Positions 39,701 through 47,724 are shown, counted from the first letter of the stretch. The stretch is 64,000 nucleotides of DNA from Bacteroidota bacterium (GCA_029567325.1 JAKQLF010000155.1:110696-174695); one strand, 5' to 3'. Notes: generated by a model from the letters alone, not told the origin. Numbers and translations: made by a program.

Positions 39701-42700
39701 AAGCCAATGTCCGTTCCCCATATCGCGGCTCAGGTTTGTCGTCTGAAGGAGGAGGAACTGTTGTAGCATCACCATTTTCCATGATATCTTCCATAGAAAT
39801 CGTCACACTTGGGGCTGTTGCATTCCAATAAATACCACCACCAAATCCATTAAAGTGTGCGATGGTAAATGGAGGAACGAGGGGCAATCCTGGCCACAAT
39901 CTTGCCATACCATCAAAATACCACCAGCCATAATACCTTTCTGAACCGAATGGTCCATTTTCTGGCCTTCCATAATTGCCAAAACCAGCTTTTAGGGACA
40001 TGTTGAAGACGCCTAAACCTAATTCAACATCACCGGTAAAACCCTTACTGCCATCTTCGTTTTGTAACAGGCAGACTTCCCCGGCAACTGTAAATGGGTC
40101 AAAGCCTAGTGTAGATCCTGGATCACTGCCCCCAAACCGACCACATTCTATGCGCACTCCTGTGATCTTGAACCGATCAATGCCATCTGCGTTCGTATTC
40201 AGATTGCTTAAAAAATTGAGTCGAGTGCCAATCATAAAGTCAGCCATCCCTGAACTCAATGTGAGGTCAATATCAAAATCAATGCTGATCTCATTGCCCG
40301 AAAAACCCAATGCAATGTCATTGATAGAAATCGGAAATTGATCCACATTCTCTTGAGGTGTGATATCTCCGGGTATACCTTCACGTAGTAAGCGATCTAA
40401 ATTATCAACGTCATATTCGTATCCTTCAAAACCTTCAAATTCAAAAATAGGTCCTGAATATAGGTTTCCACAGGTGCCATCTTGGAAATCAACTCCAAAA
40501 GCAAATGCACTTCCTGTACCATCTGTAACCATACTTTCTGTGACGAATCCTTGCGTTGAGTTGTAATTGAGTTGAAAATCTGCCAGTCTGATTTGGAAAC
40601 CAGGAATGACATCCGGTAGCTCTAGATCCCCTGGAATATTTTCTAAAACGTCTATGACCATTTGGCCTTTGAGAAAAGTACTTATTTGCGTCGGACCATT
40701 TCCTGTAGTAAATTCTACATAACTGTTTGGACAAAGGGCTGCTTTTGCAAGTGAAATAGGCACACTGATCAGTGTATCCGGTAGAGCAATGGCATGGAAT
40801 GAAAAGCTATTGTCTTCATCCCTATCTATTACGGCTCTGTAGTTGATGTAATCGACATCACCAGTTATTGGAGGATTGATGCCACCGTACATCCCCCCAC
40901 TTACAAAAGTATTTTGGACAATTTCAAGTTTAAAGGTATCTATCGAGAAACCCCAACCTTCCATATTCCCGTCTCCAATTTCTAGTAGACCTGTTACCCC
41001 AACATCCATGGTAAGACTTGGATCAAATATTAAGTTGTGAATGAATGCTCCACGACGTGTGCCATTTTGAAATTCCTTCGGGCTTTTCATTTCAACGTCT
41101 TTAAGGAACATTCCTCTCCAAAGTGTTAAAAGATTTGCATCATCACCGTAGATGGCTTCCACATCATATTGTTCCGGGAATTCTATGTCTAAAGGGTTTT
41201 CTAGGTCAGAAGCATCCATACTACCAGTGCCAGGTACAAAAGTCCATCCTTCAAGTCCTGTTACTTGAAAATCATCCATGTCAAATCCAAACATCAGATG
41301 GGTGCCTGTCATTTCTGCATTGTCATTGTAGGCGTATAAACTTGTTGACGGATCATTTCTTTTGTCAAGTGTCATTTCAAACCTACCCTTTACCTTTCCT
41401 GAGCCAATCTCTCCATTTTCATCTGGTACAATCACATTGCGGTCAAAGGAAACTTCACCTCTTATGGCCATCGACTTCATGCCTTCACAATTCATTTCAA
41501 TATAGCAGTATTGATCTCTGATGGTCTGATCATCTCCAAGTCCACCAAAAGTCTTAACATCCATATTGCCAAAGCCCACTTTGCGATTGTCGAATGCTTG
41601 ATAAAGCAAGTATTCTCCACCGATGCCACCTGGAGTGAGACAAACATCATTGCCTGCTATACTGATCCAAAAATCTTCGGCAAGTGAGGTCATTTCCAAA
41701 ATGTTGATCAAAGCGATAGATGCTCTATCGGCTTCAAATTTCATGTCCAATACTCCCAATACAAATTGCCTACCTTCCAGATTTTGATTGATTCCCAAAG
41801 GCACACCTGCCGACTCTCCTGCAGCCATGTTGAATACACTTCTTATGGTGGAAATATCGTCTGCCAAAGCAGCCAATGTCGCTGATGGACACTCAGATCT
41901 TCCTACAAAAAGTGTATTGTAAACATCTCCCAGGTCATACTCACCTCCACTGTCATTTCTTGCTTTAGCAGATCCTGAGTAAACCCTTCCGTTGCTATTT
42001 ACTTTGAGATTATTAAATTCTACAGCGACTTTCATATCATTGAGCCACGGCACTTTGATGGCGGCAGTTCCTTGAATGGTTCCCCCATTTTGCGAATTGA
42101 CCTCGATGTCTTCCATTTCAAAATAACCAATCTGCCATTTAGATAAGGAGGCAGGATTTGCTGCATCATTACTAGAAATATTATTCGTATAGTGGCAATT
42201 TTCGTAACAATCATTGGTGTTGTCATCTACTTCTTCATCCACCACATCAGTAATTTTATAGCCAAATCTTCTTATTTCTGAATACCCATTATTGGCAAAT
42301 ACAATTTCATTGAAGGGGTCAATTGCCCTGATTCTCAGACCATATTCATGGCCTTCCACCAATTCCAGGTCTGAACCGTCGCCATTGTAAATGTAATTTT
42401 CATCCTCTGTCACTATTTCCAATTGGTGTTGAGCTGCGCCATCTAGAAATAATAGATCAAGATCGGCGTCAGGATATTCCGTAAGGTCGATCATTTTTAC
42501 TTCGTACTCCAATTGATCCCTCTTTACAGGATCAGACATGGTAGGATTCCAAAGCAGGTTGAATGTTTCTGTCAAAATATTCTCGCCTTCATAAGGGGAA
42601 ATAATATTGAGTTGATCACCATAGTGAATGGCAAAAGGTTGTGAGCAGCCAACAGATAAAGGTTGGAAAGAGGATTGGAAATCATAAGCATTGATGCACC

Positions 42701-43139
42701 ATACATATTCTCCTTCAGGTAAAACTCCATTGATGTTGAGTTGATCAGGAGGTATGCCTATAATTTCAAGATCTTGAATGGTAAGGCCACCGTAAAAGGA
42801 AGCTATTTCTTCGCCTGTAAGGTTGACCACGCCATTTGCAGGAATGGTGACTGGCACATCAATTCTGAAACCAGGTAAGGTTCTGATGGATACGCCATTG
42901 TTTGTCCCATGTAACTCCCCAAGAAAATAAACATCTTGATCCGCGTCAGTGTAATTGATGACCGTTATGGAGTATTCTTGCGGATTATTGTAATAGGCTG
43001 CAAATTCCCTTGGATAGGGAGGATAAAAATTGATGATCACTTCCATAGGTCGTTGTGCCACTAGGAGCTGAGCCCAGAAAAGCAAAGCAAAGGCGACGTA
43101 TTTGGACCAATTGCGGTAAAGCGTGTTTGGGGAAACCAT
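36738..43139 (-). CDS. Giant exported protein of unknown function (about 2130 residues)
   Basis: The ATG at 43139 (MVSPNTLYRNWSKYVAFALL) is preferred over an upstream TTG at 43160, because a signal peptide (ending QLLVAQ) and a -7 box 19 bp upstream fit it. Residues ~25-180 start RPMEVIINFYPPYPREFAAY. An FN3-like unit (NIISPYEGENILTETFNLLW) follows near 180. Residues 350-1550 are beta-rich with long Asp/Gly runs and recurring self-similar segments. Another FN3-like region lies near 1680-1790. The end is Gly/Asn/Gln-rich, then basic. No enzyme motif or T9SS tail was recognised. It may be a surface or periplasmic scaffold. It heads the run of large exported proteins. Confidence 0.75.
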   Translation of the reverse strand: MVSPNTLYRNWSKYVAFALLFWAQLLVAQRPMEVIINFYPPYPREFAAYYNNPQEYSITVINYTDADQDVYFLGELHGTNNGVSIRTLPGFRIDVPVTIPANGVVNLTGEEIASFYGGLTIQDLEIIGIPPDQLNINGVLPEGEYVWCINAYDFQSSFQPLSVGCSQPFAIHYGDQLNIISPYEGENILTETFNLLWNPTMSDPVKRDQLEYEVKMIDLTEYPDADLDLLFLDGAAQHQLEIVTEDENYIYNGDGSDLELVEGHEYGLRIRAIDPFNEIVFANNGYSEIRRFGYKITDVVDEEVDDNTNDCYENCHYTNNISSNDAANPASLSKWQIGYFEMEDIEVNSQNGGTIQGTAAIKVPWLNDMKVAVEFNNLKVNSNGRVYSGSAKARNDSGGEYDLGDVYNTLFVGRSECPSATLAALADDISTIRSVFNMAAGESAGVPLGINQNLEGRQFVLGVLDMKFEADRASIALINILEMTSLAEDFWISIAGNDVCLTPGGIGGEYLLYQAFDNRKVGFGNMDVKTFGGLGDDQTIRDQYCYIEMNCEGMKSMAIRGEVSFDRNVIVPDENGEIGSGKVKGRFEMTLDKRNDPSTSLYAYNDNAEMTGTHLMFGFDMDDFQVTGLEGWTFVPGTGSMDASDLENPLDIEFPEQYDVEAIYGDDANLLTLWRGMFLKDVEMKSPKEFQNGTRRGAFIHNLIFDPSLTMDVGVTGLLEIGDGNMEGWGFSIDTFKLEIVQNTFVSGGMYGGINPPITGDVDYINYRAVIDRDEDNSFSFHAIALPDTLISVPISLAKAALCPNSYVEFTTGNGPTQISTFLKGQMVIDVLENIPGDLELPDVIPGFQIRLADFQLNYNSTQGFVTESMVTDGTGSAFAFGVDFQDGTCGNLYSGPIFEFEGFEGYEYDVDNLDRLLREGIPGDITPQENVDQFPISINDIALGFSGNEISIDFDIDLTLSSGMADFMIGTRLNFLSNLNTNADGIDRFKITGVRIECGRFGGSDPGSTLGFDPFTVAGEVCLLQNEDGSKGFTGDVELGLGVFNMSLKAGFGNYGRPENGPFGSERYYGWWYFDGMARLWPGLPLVPPFTIAHFNGFGGGIYWNATAPSVTISMEDIMENGDATTVPPPSDDKPEPRYGERTLAFRTSWNIIADQVFMVDPFVSGTWDETHGLQSIAFGGDFWSLALTYSMRNDARIYGTSVTQLTFMDQGSAPDKVALLGTNTIKANIIPGILYGAGIDRTLINSSFAIGDEAFFPGEASNSDEDDVFWFFNAGNPYNADFGGVVFDLPGFNLTQNQKKNSNLGLDASFSAMMYTMIGQNIPNYLPDPPGEVAQLFGSVSSDEGSFDGGAKEDDRDASTASTGAGFVMGFHAAASCEIRAVFYASLSIFTGMDVMLVNLDGASCFTSDGEVTDPGVNGWYGTGRAYAGLDGAIGVKGKILGQEIDIKIIQIIAAMMLTAGGPDPMWLDGRAVLQYNLLGGTIKGSTRMMITVGEKCVPPITSPFDFPIIAEYYPNEENNRDIDPFVNPSVSFTVPINESLYIPDVDGTTHQIKPVLVESDFTLTSDCNNCATAERDERYELVAEDGRSASYNPVNALAGLDGDERKKQYRMKIKVSAEEYKNGSWKDVKINGVKWEEGFDFTFKTTALPSQIPASEVGKTKPAEDQKFYLQGEHAGNHYVHTRSNMEGSYYYETGYDGKEYEYFAVFKDQYGEEEHRKPLRYNEADKKLNWDKPNLENNKKYIVQVVRKQLVQTLVGSNSLSRKIIVSQVLLDTLSLDFEYEVEPELPEISALTAVEAGETLLYAFEFETSRYNTLLEKMEDVTIDYEEKNGYQRLNFTNFEGFDVIDIDGDIDNDHLYTSPARVTITDPFTSSFHTSLSKPLLGAFAQTYRDQYQGEWTGVESESVDLTGGGAIVLGGGGFNIYGAQSADGGTNQSNSQGGGSNNNQGRNENIPVDFPNLPSTNYTWYNAEEVSQSLNEHAIRSTILGNEDEDDVFIGVSAGGIGYAAAASAPIIDYLNDFSIKYYVLEDVLRDAEEYADFGEEWVDITRTGDFNTGNGLNYDQTLSTSEVNSLIDDLENVTEGIQNSRLISGPGSGGFSNKVRFRANKSYESGQTERGSTKNVDFDIH

Positions 43140-43157
43140 GTTTTGAAATTTACCCTT

Positions 43158-43165
43158 CAAATATC
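43158..43165 (-). promoter_or_regulatory. Candidate -7 box of the giant protein gene
   Basis: GATATTTG on the minus strand (7 of 8 to TAnnTTTG), 19 bp before the ATG at 43139. No TTTG -33 box is present, consistent with activator dependence. Confidence 0.45.
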
Positions 43166-43216
43166 CCGCTACTTTATGGAAGGGGTACTAGCCAATTCCC
43201 ACAGTGAGAAAAAATA

Positions 43217-43231
43217 CTGGAATTCATAGAG
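43217..43231. promoter_or_regulatory. Near-palindromic candidate operator, site 3
   Basis: CTGGAATTCATAGAG on the plus strand: inner arm TATGA on the minus strand, centre AT, imperfect partner TCCAG. The 11-mer GAATTCATAGA is shared with the reverse of site 2. The centre is 61 bp from the centre of the -7 box of the giant protein gene. Confidence 0.45.
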
Positions 43232-43301
43232 GATTTAGGTTGGTTGTACAACCCCTATAAACCATCATATTGCTATGGCGCAATTAAAAATCTTATTCCC
43301 C

Positions 43302-44204
43302 TTACTTATCATAAACAAGAAAATAGTCCCAAGCCGCTTTCGAAATATCAGCAATAATTTGTTCACACGTTGCTGCATTTTCCTTAGCATCAGTGACAAA
43401 AACACTGATTATAAAGTATTTTCCGTCGGGTAAAAAAACGAGCCCTATATCATTGACAGCTGCAATTATTCCAGTTTCTTTGTGAGCACCTGACCAGCCA
43501 GTTTTATGCGCTACAACTGTTCCTTTGGGCAGCGCTCCTTTTAGACGACTTGCGCCAGTTGTAGTTTCTTTCATTACTTTCCAGATAAAGTCATGGCTGC
43601 TTTTTGACAATAACTTTTTGCTGTTTTCAAAATAAACTTTCAAAACATCACTTGCACATTTGGGAGTGGTCCAATTTTGGAATTGCAAATCCCAATTGTT
43701 TTGCATGACTTCCTCATTGATTTTGATGGCAATATCTTTAAATCCATTTTTCTTAAAATGTTTTTCCACTTTACTTGGTCCACCCAATAAGCGCAACAAC
43801 ACATCACAACCTACATTGTCACTTTGAGAAACAGTATATTCTAAAATTTCTGCAATGGTAAGCGATGCTCCTTCGGGATATTTTTCACGCAAAGGGCTCC
43901 ACAGACCTGGTAGCAATTCATGCTTTTCTATTTTGACCTTTTGGTTTAGGGAGAGTTTACCTTTGTCTACTTCCGTAAGGATCAATATGCCAATGTGAAA
44001 CTTGAAAACACTTTGCATGGGAAAGTGTCGTTCACCATTTAATGACAAGGTGTCCTTACCATTATTTCCAATTATAGAAACACCAACAACTGCCTTTTTT
44101 GAAGCGGTGATTTGGGTTATTTTATCTCTTAATGAAGTGAGCGATTGAGCATTTAGTAGAATTGTAGAAAGAATAAGGAGGATCGTCAAGCTTTTTTTAA
44201 ACAT
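43302..44204 (-). CDS. Class A (subclass A2-like) beta-lactamase
   Basis: This 300-residue protein has a signal peptide (ending ILLNAQ). All active-site motifs are present: S65-V-F-K68 (SxxK), S128-D129-N130, the omega-loop Glu (E164 in INEEVMQNNWD) and K234-T235-G236 in HKTGWSG. The IxEEVM..QxQNWTT arrangement and the overall spacing resemble the PER/VEB/CfxA branch (A2), native to Bacteroidota, rather than TEM/SHV. It should hydrolyse penicillins and perhaps cephalosporins in the periplasm; the spectrum cannot be read from sequence. No insertion sequence, integrase or resistance cassette flanks it, so it looks like a resident chromosomal gene. Confidence 0.93.
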   Translation of the reverse strand: MFKKSLTILLILSTILLNAQSLTSLRDKITQITASKKAVVGVSIIGNNGKDTLSLNGERHFPMQSVFKFHIGILILTEVDKGKLSLNQKVKIEKHELLPGLWSPLREKYPEGASLTIAEILEYTVSQSDNVGCDVLLRLLGGPSKVEKHFKKNGFKDIAIKINEEVMQNNWDLQFQNWTTPKCASDVLKVYFENSKKLLSKSSHDFIWKVMKETTTGASRLKGALPKGTVVAHKTGWSGAHKETGIIAAVNDIGLVFLPDGKYFIISVFVTDAKENAATCEQIIADISKAAWDYFLVYDK

Positions 44205-44343
44205 TGGTAAAATCTATTTTTGTTTGTAAATGCAATGTCTAAACGCTAACGAAATCATTCAATTGTTAGTTACACTCAAAATAATTTATACTCTAAAAGC
44301 AAATTCAAACAGCTCTTAAATAGGTGCATTGAAAACCAATATT

Positions 44344-45858
44344 TTAAGAAGAAGTTTCAACGATTTTAACATGATCAACCAACAATTTTTTTTGACCAGA
44401 CTTTGATTGATTAAAAAAATGAGCTGCAATGTTTAATGGGCGCATGCTGTATCGCTTTTTTTGTCGATGACCAGTGCTCTTATTGAGGATTTTCTTTAAA
44501 AGTTTGATGGTGTCAATGATGTAATCGCCTTTGTTGAGCATCACACATTCTGCTTTTGCGGCGTGGGCAGCATCTGTCACCTCACTTCTTGTGGCTATTC
44601 CAGATTTGCTAAAAGTTTCGAGCACTTGTGTAGCCCAAATAACGGGAGCATGGGCAGCCTCACAAATCCACAGTATTTCATCCTGTATTTCACTGAGCCT
44701 TTCAAAACCAATTTCTACTGCCAAGTCTCCGCGCGCTATCATTACACCATAGGATTCATCTTTCATGGCCTCAATAAGCAAAGAAGGTAAATTGATAACC
44801 GCATCGGGTGTTTCTATTTTTAAAATGAGTTTTGGTTTCTTTTTGTATTTTTTGAATGCTTTTCTGATCAGCTTAAGGTCTGCAGGGTCTCGTAAAAAAC
44901 TACAACCCACAAGATCGGCATGTTTCGCGATAAACGGAATGCTTTTTAAATCTTCTTTAGTTAATGCCGGGACATTTATGTGAGTGTCTGGAAGGTTTAA
45001 GCCCTTGTCTTTTTTTATGAATGATTTTTGCGCGGGGACTCTAGTAATTTTCAAGAATTGCTTTTTATTTTTTTTTACAACCAATCCTTCAAATTTTCCA
45101 TCATCTATGATGATTCTTTCTCCGTCCTTTAAATTGTCTAAAACGCCGAGCTCGTAGCATGCTATTGCATTTTGATTGCGTTTGACGGTTACTCCAGGCT
45201 CTACTAATAAAATTTCCATGCCCAAACTGACTTTGAGTTTGCCTTCCTCTTTGCCTTTTCCTGGCAAATCAACGCGCATCTTGGGACCTGCAATATCCAT
45301 GTAAATCTTACATGCGCTCCCACTTTTCACAGTGGCATTATGCACAGCTTCTATCAAAGACATCCAATTTTTTTCATCGCCGTGTGCACAATTGATGCGA
45401 GCTACATTCATGCCCGCTTCGATCAATTTTTTAATAACAGGAATATTTTCTGCAAACGTGGTATCCAAGGTGACCATGATATGCGGAATAGAAGGGTCTT
45501 TCTTCAATCCAAATAAATTACCCGTAAAAACATTTAATGTATTTTGAGCACTATAATAATCCAAATCAGACAATTCCTTTTCACTCAAAGTTGCACCAAG
45601 TCTTTGCCTGATGGATTGTACCTGTTTTAAAACATGACTTTCTGAACTTGCTAAACTCGACAAACCTGCGTGGTGCAATTCATCTTGTAATGCACGAATG
45701 TCTTGATTCCTTAGGGCTAGGTATTGGATAAGATTTGTTGCACTCTTTTGCTGCATCTGATGCAAAGAAGAGATCTGTTTTTTACAATTCGAACTCGCAG
45801 TGATAATTTTCTTTTCAAGTAACTGAAGTTCGTATTGTAGTTGTTTATGGCTTTCCAT
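44344..45858 (-). CDS. Pyruvate kinase-like protein with N-terminal helical extension
   Basis: This is a 504-residue protein. About 125 N-terminal residues form helices including RALQDELHHAGLSSLASSE. A pyruvate-kinase barrel follows: MVTLDTTFAEN, EAGMNVARINCAHGDE, KIYMDIAGPKMRVDL, a B-domain-like insertion (about 195-270), CSFLRDPADL, LKIETPDAV, MIARGDLAVEIGFERL and IWATQVLETFSKSGIATRSEVTDAA. The usual MLSGETA is MLNKGDY here, and the C-terminal allosteric domain is missing. Related extended proteins are annotated as pyruvate kinase, but catalysis is not assured. A TAAATTTG -7 box lies 19 bp upstream of the ATG. Confidence 0.8.
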   Translation of the reverse strand: MESHKQLQYELQLLEKKIITASSNCKKQISSLHQMQQKSATNLIQYLALRNQDIRALQDELHHAGLSSLASSESHVLKQVQSIRQRLGATLSEKELSDLDYYSAQNTLNVFTGNLFGLKKDPSIPHIMVTLDTTFAENIPVIKKLIEAGMNVARINCAHGDEKNWMSLIEAVHNATVKSGSACKIYMDIAGPKMRVDLPGKGKEEGKLKVSLGMEILLVEPGVTVKRNQNAIACYELGVLDNLKDGERIIIDDGKFEGLVVKKNKKQFLKITRVPAQKSFIKKDKGLNLPDTHINVPALTKEDLKSIPFIAKHADLVGCSFLRDPADLKLIRKAFKKYKKKPKLILKIETPDAVINLPSLLIEAMKDESYGVMIARGDLAVEIGFERLSEIQDEILWICEAAHAPVIWATQVLETFSKSGIATRSEVTDAAHAAKAECVMLNKGDYIIDTIKLLKKILNKSTGHRQKKRYSMRPLNIAAHFFNQSKSGQKKLLVDHVKIVETSS

Positions 45859-45876
45859 GACGATTTAAATAATGTA

Positions 45877-45884
45877 CAAATTTA
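45877..45884 (-). promoter_or_regulatory. Candidate -7 box of the pyruvate kinase-like gene
   Basis: TAAATTTG on the minus strand, exact to TAnnTTTG, 19 bp before the ATG at 45858. No clear -33 TTTG at standard spacing. Confidence 0.45.
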
Positions 45885-45996
45885 CATGAATTTGTTACCA
45901 ATTTCATCACTAAATGAAGGGTAGAGAAAGATTTAACATTGGATTTACAAATCGGATTTGGAAGCTCGGTTTCCGGCGATCAGTTAGCAGTTATTT

Positions 45997-46470
45997 TTAC
46001 TTTTTCTTACCCGGCTTAGGCAAATAATTTTCCTCATAACGCTCAATCCATTGCGCTACAGTGATCTTTTGCATCAACTCAGCAATAAGTTCATAAGGGA
46101 TGTCCTCCATTTTTTTAAACCTTACACAACTCTTTCCCATATCAAGTTTTTGTTTGCTGTGCTTGGGGTATTCATTGACAAACCACTCCAATAGTTTTGG
46201 CTCTGCATAAATCCCCATGTGATAAAAATTGATGGAAGCTTTTTGTGAAGAAAGACCTGCAAAAGGAAGAGGTTCTTCAGGCTTGCAATGATAACCTCCT
46301 GGATAAATTGTATGAGGCACAACATATCCCAGACCGCCGTAACTTATGGCAGCTGCAAATCCATCAGGTAAGTTTTTTACAATTACTTCATGCAATTTAT
46401 TAAAGGGTTCTATTCTGTCTTCAGGTAGATTTTTTAAAATATCCTCAACTGTAGTGCCTTGTGCTTTCAT
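45997..46470 (-). CDS. DUF1801 family protein
   Basis: This 157-residue cytosolic protein matches DUF1801 (YdhG-like): EDILKNLPEDRIEPFNKLHEVI, an AISYGGLGYVVPH segment, INFYHMGIYA, and the C-terminal LDMGKSCVRFKKMEDIP..ELIAELMQKIT. The fold is frataxin-like, and no enzymatic role is established. The last residues are basic (PKPGKKK). It lies 205 bp downstream of the PfpI gene on the same strand, with two copies of a 70-bp repeat between them. A second DUF1801 gene is at 47725-48117. Confidence 0.85.
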   Translation of the reverse strand: MKAQGTTVEDILKNLPEDRIEPFNKLHEVIVKNLPDGFAAAISYGGLGYVVPHTIYPGGYHCKPEEPLPFAGLSSQKASINFYHMGIYAEPKLLEWFVNEYPKHSKQKLDMGKSCVRFKKMEDIPYELIAELMQKITVAQWIERYEENYLPKPGKKK

Positions 46471-46506
46471 CTTAAAAAAATATATAATGACTCACTTTAT
46501 GTAATC

Positions 46507-46576
46507 TTCCTGTACAGACGCAAGGCCTTGCGTCTCAACATATTTTATAATACCTGAACTTTCCACTTTATGAACT
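46507..46576. repeat. 70-bp direct repeat, copy 1, with 20-bp perfect palindrome
   Basis: Identical over 70 bp to copy 2 at 46604-46673 (97-bp period). It contains the perfect palindrome AGACGCAAGGCCTTGCGTCT at 46516-46535, able to form a 10-bp stem as RNA or a cruciform as DNA. Confidence 0.9.
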
Positions 46577-46603
46577 ATGGGCGAAAGCTTTTCTCCCCTT
46601 CTA

Positions 46604-46673
46604 TTCCTGTACAGACGCAAGGCCTTGCGTCTCAACATATTTTATAATACCTGAACTTTCCACTTTATGAACT
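46604..46673. repeat. 70-bp direct repeat, copy 2, with 20-bp perfect palindrome
   Basis: Exact second copy of 46507-46576. The palindrome is at 46613-46632. It ends 2 bp before the stop codon of the minus-strand PfpI gene, so its hairpin could also act at the 3' end of that mRNA. A 27-bp spacer separates the copies. Confidence 0.9.
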
Positions 46674-46675
46674 TT

Positions 46676-47254
46676 TCAATAAATACAAACCTGACCTTGA
46701 CCAATGGGTAAAACAGATGCAATGACGTCTTCCTTGATTTCACTATCGTACAATTTCTCAATTGCCCAGCCCACTAAGTCAACGGCGGCCAAACAGCCCG
46801 CTGCTGTGCCAATATTTCCGTGGGTAACCAAATGTTTGTCTTCCAACACATCTACTCCGTAGTTTTTTAAAGCTTCAAATGCGGTAGGGTACGTCGTAGC
46901 TGATAGCCCTTTTAAATGTCCAAGCGCGGCAATAATCAATGCGCCAGAACACATCGAACAAATAATTTGCTTGGTCGGATCAAGTTTGAATCGCTTCAAG
47001 TATAAATCGTCCTGAATCAAAACTCGTGTTCCTGGGCCACTTCCAAAAAATACAAGATCGGCATCATTACACTCTTCGATCAATCCTTGAGTGTTTAAGT
47101 CCAGCCCACAGACAGATTTGTGGCTGAGTGCTGTTCCAACAATTTTGACTTCAAATGTTTTGTCTCGAAATTTTACCCGATTGAGTAAATCCCATGCCAA
47201 AAAAATATCGATGTCTGTGAATTTATCAAACGCTACAATTACTGCTTTTTTCAT
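46676..47254 (-). CDS. DJ-1/PfpI family protein
   Basis: This 192-residue cytosolic protein has the DJ-1/PfpI fold: KAVIVAFDKFTDIDIFLAWDLL, the FFGSGPGTR loop, the nucleophile elbow ICSMCSGALIIAA with C102, and THGNIGTAAGCLAAVDLVGWAIEKL. The overall pattern is closest to isonitrile hydratase/ThiJ-like members. The reaction is not known; stress-related glyoxalase, chaperone or hydratase roles exist in the family. It belongs to a run of small minus-strand genes (28 bp after the DUF4345 gene). Confidence 0.88.
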   Translation of the reverse strand: MKKAVIVAFDKFTDIDIFLAWDLLNRVKFRDKTFEVKIVGTALSHKSVCGLDLNTQGLIEECNDADLVFFGSGPGTRVLIQDDLYLKRFKLDPTKQIICSMCSGALIIAALGHLKGLSATTYPTAFEALKNYGVDVLEDKHLVTHGNIGTAAGCLAAVDLVGWAIEKLYDSEIKEDVIASVLPIGQGQVCIY

Positions 47255-47282
47255 ATTTATTATAATTCAATTACGTATTAAA

Positions 47283-47672
47283 TTATGCTTTCTTTAAATT
47301 AAAAATTCCCCAAATCATGAACACAATTTCCAAAATCATCCCAATTAAAAAAGTGATGGATGGAATGCCGTCAATAATCAAACTCAATATTCTGCCTAAT
47401 GCCAAGCCTCCCATGAAAATCGTACAAGTTATTGTGGCCCCTATCCAAAATTCAGGCTTGAATATTCCAACCAACCAATAAACACCTAAAGCCAAATATA
47501 AGCCCATGATTGCCCTTAATAAATGACTCAAATCTACGCTCTCCACATTAAAATCAAATAATGAAGACATGATTTTTGTGGGGCTAATTCCATACGCTAA
47601 CCCAACTACTACAATGATAAAAGAAGCCATTGCCAAATGTAAATTTTTAAATTTGAAAACATTACTTCCCAT
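47283..47672 (-). CDS. DUF4345 family membrane protein
   Basis: This 129-residue protein has four hydrophobic segments (about residues 12-30, 48-68, 74-95, 103-125) with the GLAYGISP and LRAIMGLYLALGVYW motifs of DUF4345 small membrane proteins. Function is unknown. It is in a closely spaced minus-strand run with the DUF1801 and PfpI genes. Confidence 0.8.
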   Translation of the reverse strand: MGSNVFKFKNLHLAMASFIIVVVGLAYGISPTKIMSSLFDFNVESVDLSHLLRAIMGLYLALGVYWLVGIFKPEFWIGATITCTIFMGGLALGRILSLIIDGIPSITFLIGMILEIVFMIWGIFNLKKA

Positions 47673-47724
47673 TAAATCATTGACAGTTTATAGCTTTGGT
47701 TCAATAATTAACACAATATCTAAG

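Noticed and set aside
38605..41521. Multiple 60-130 residue plus-strand frames under the giant gene
   Set aside because: All are shadows of the continuous minus-strand frame of the giant exported protein.
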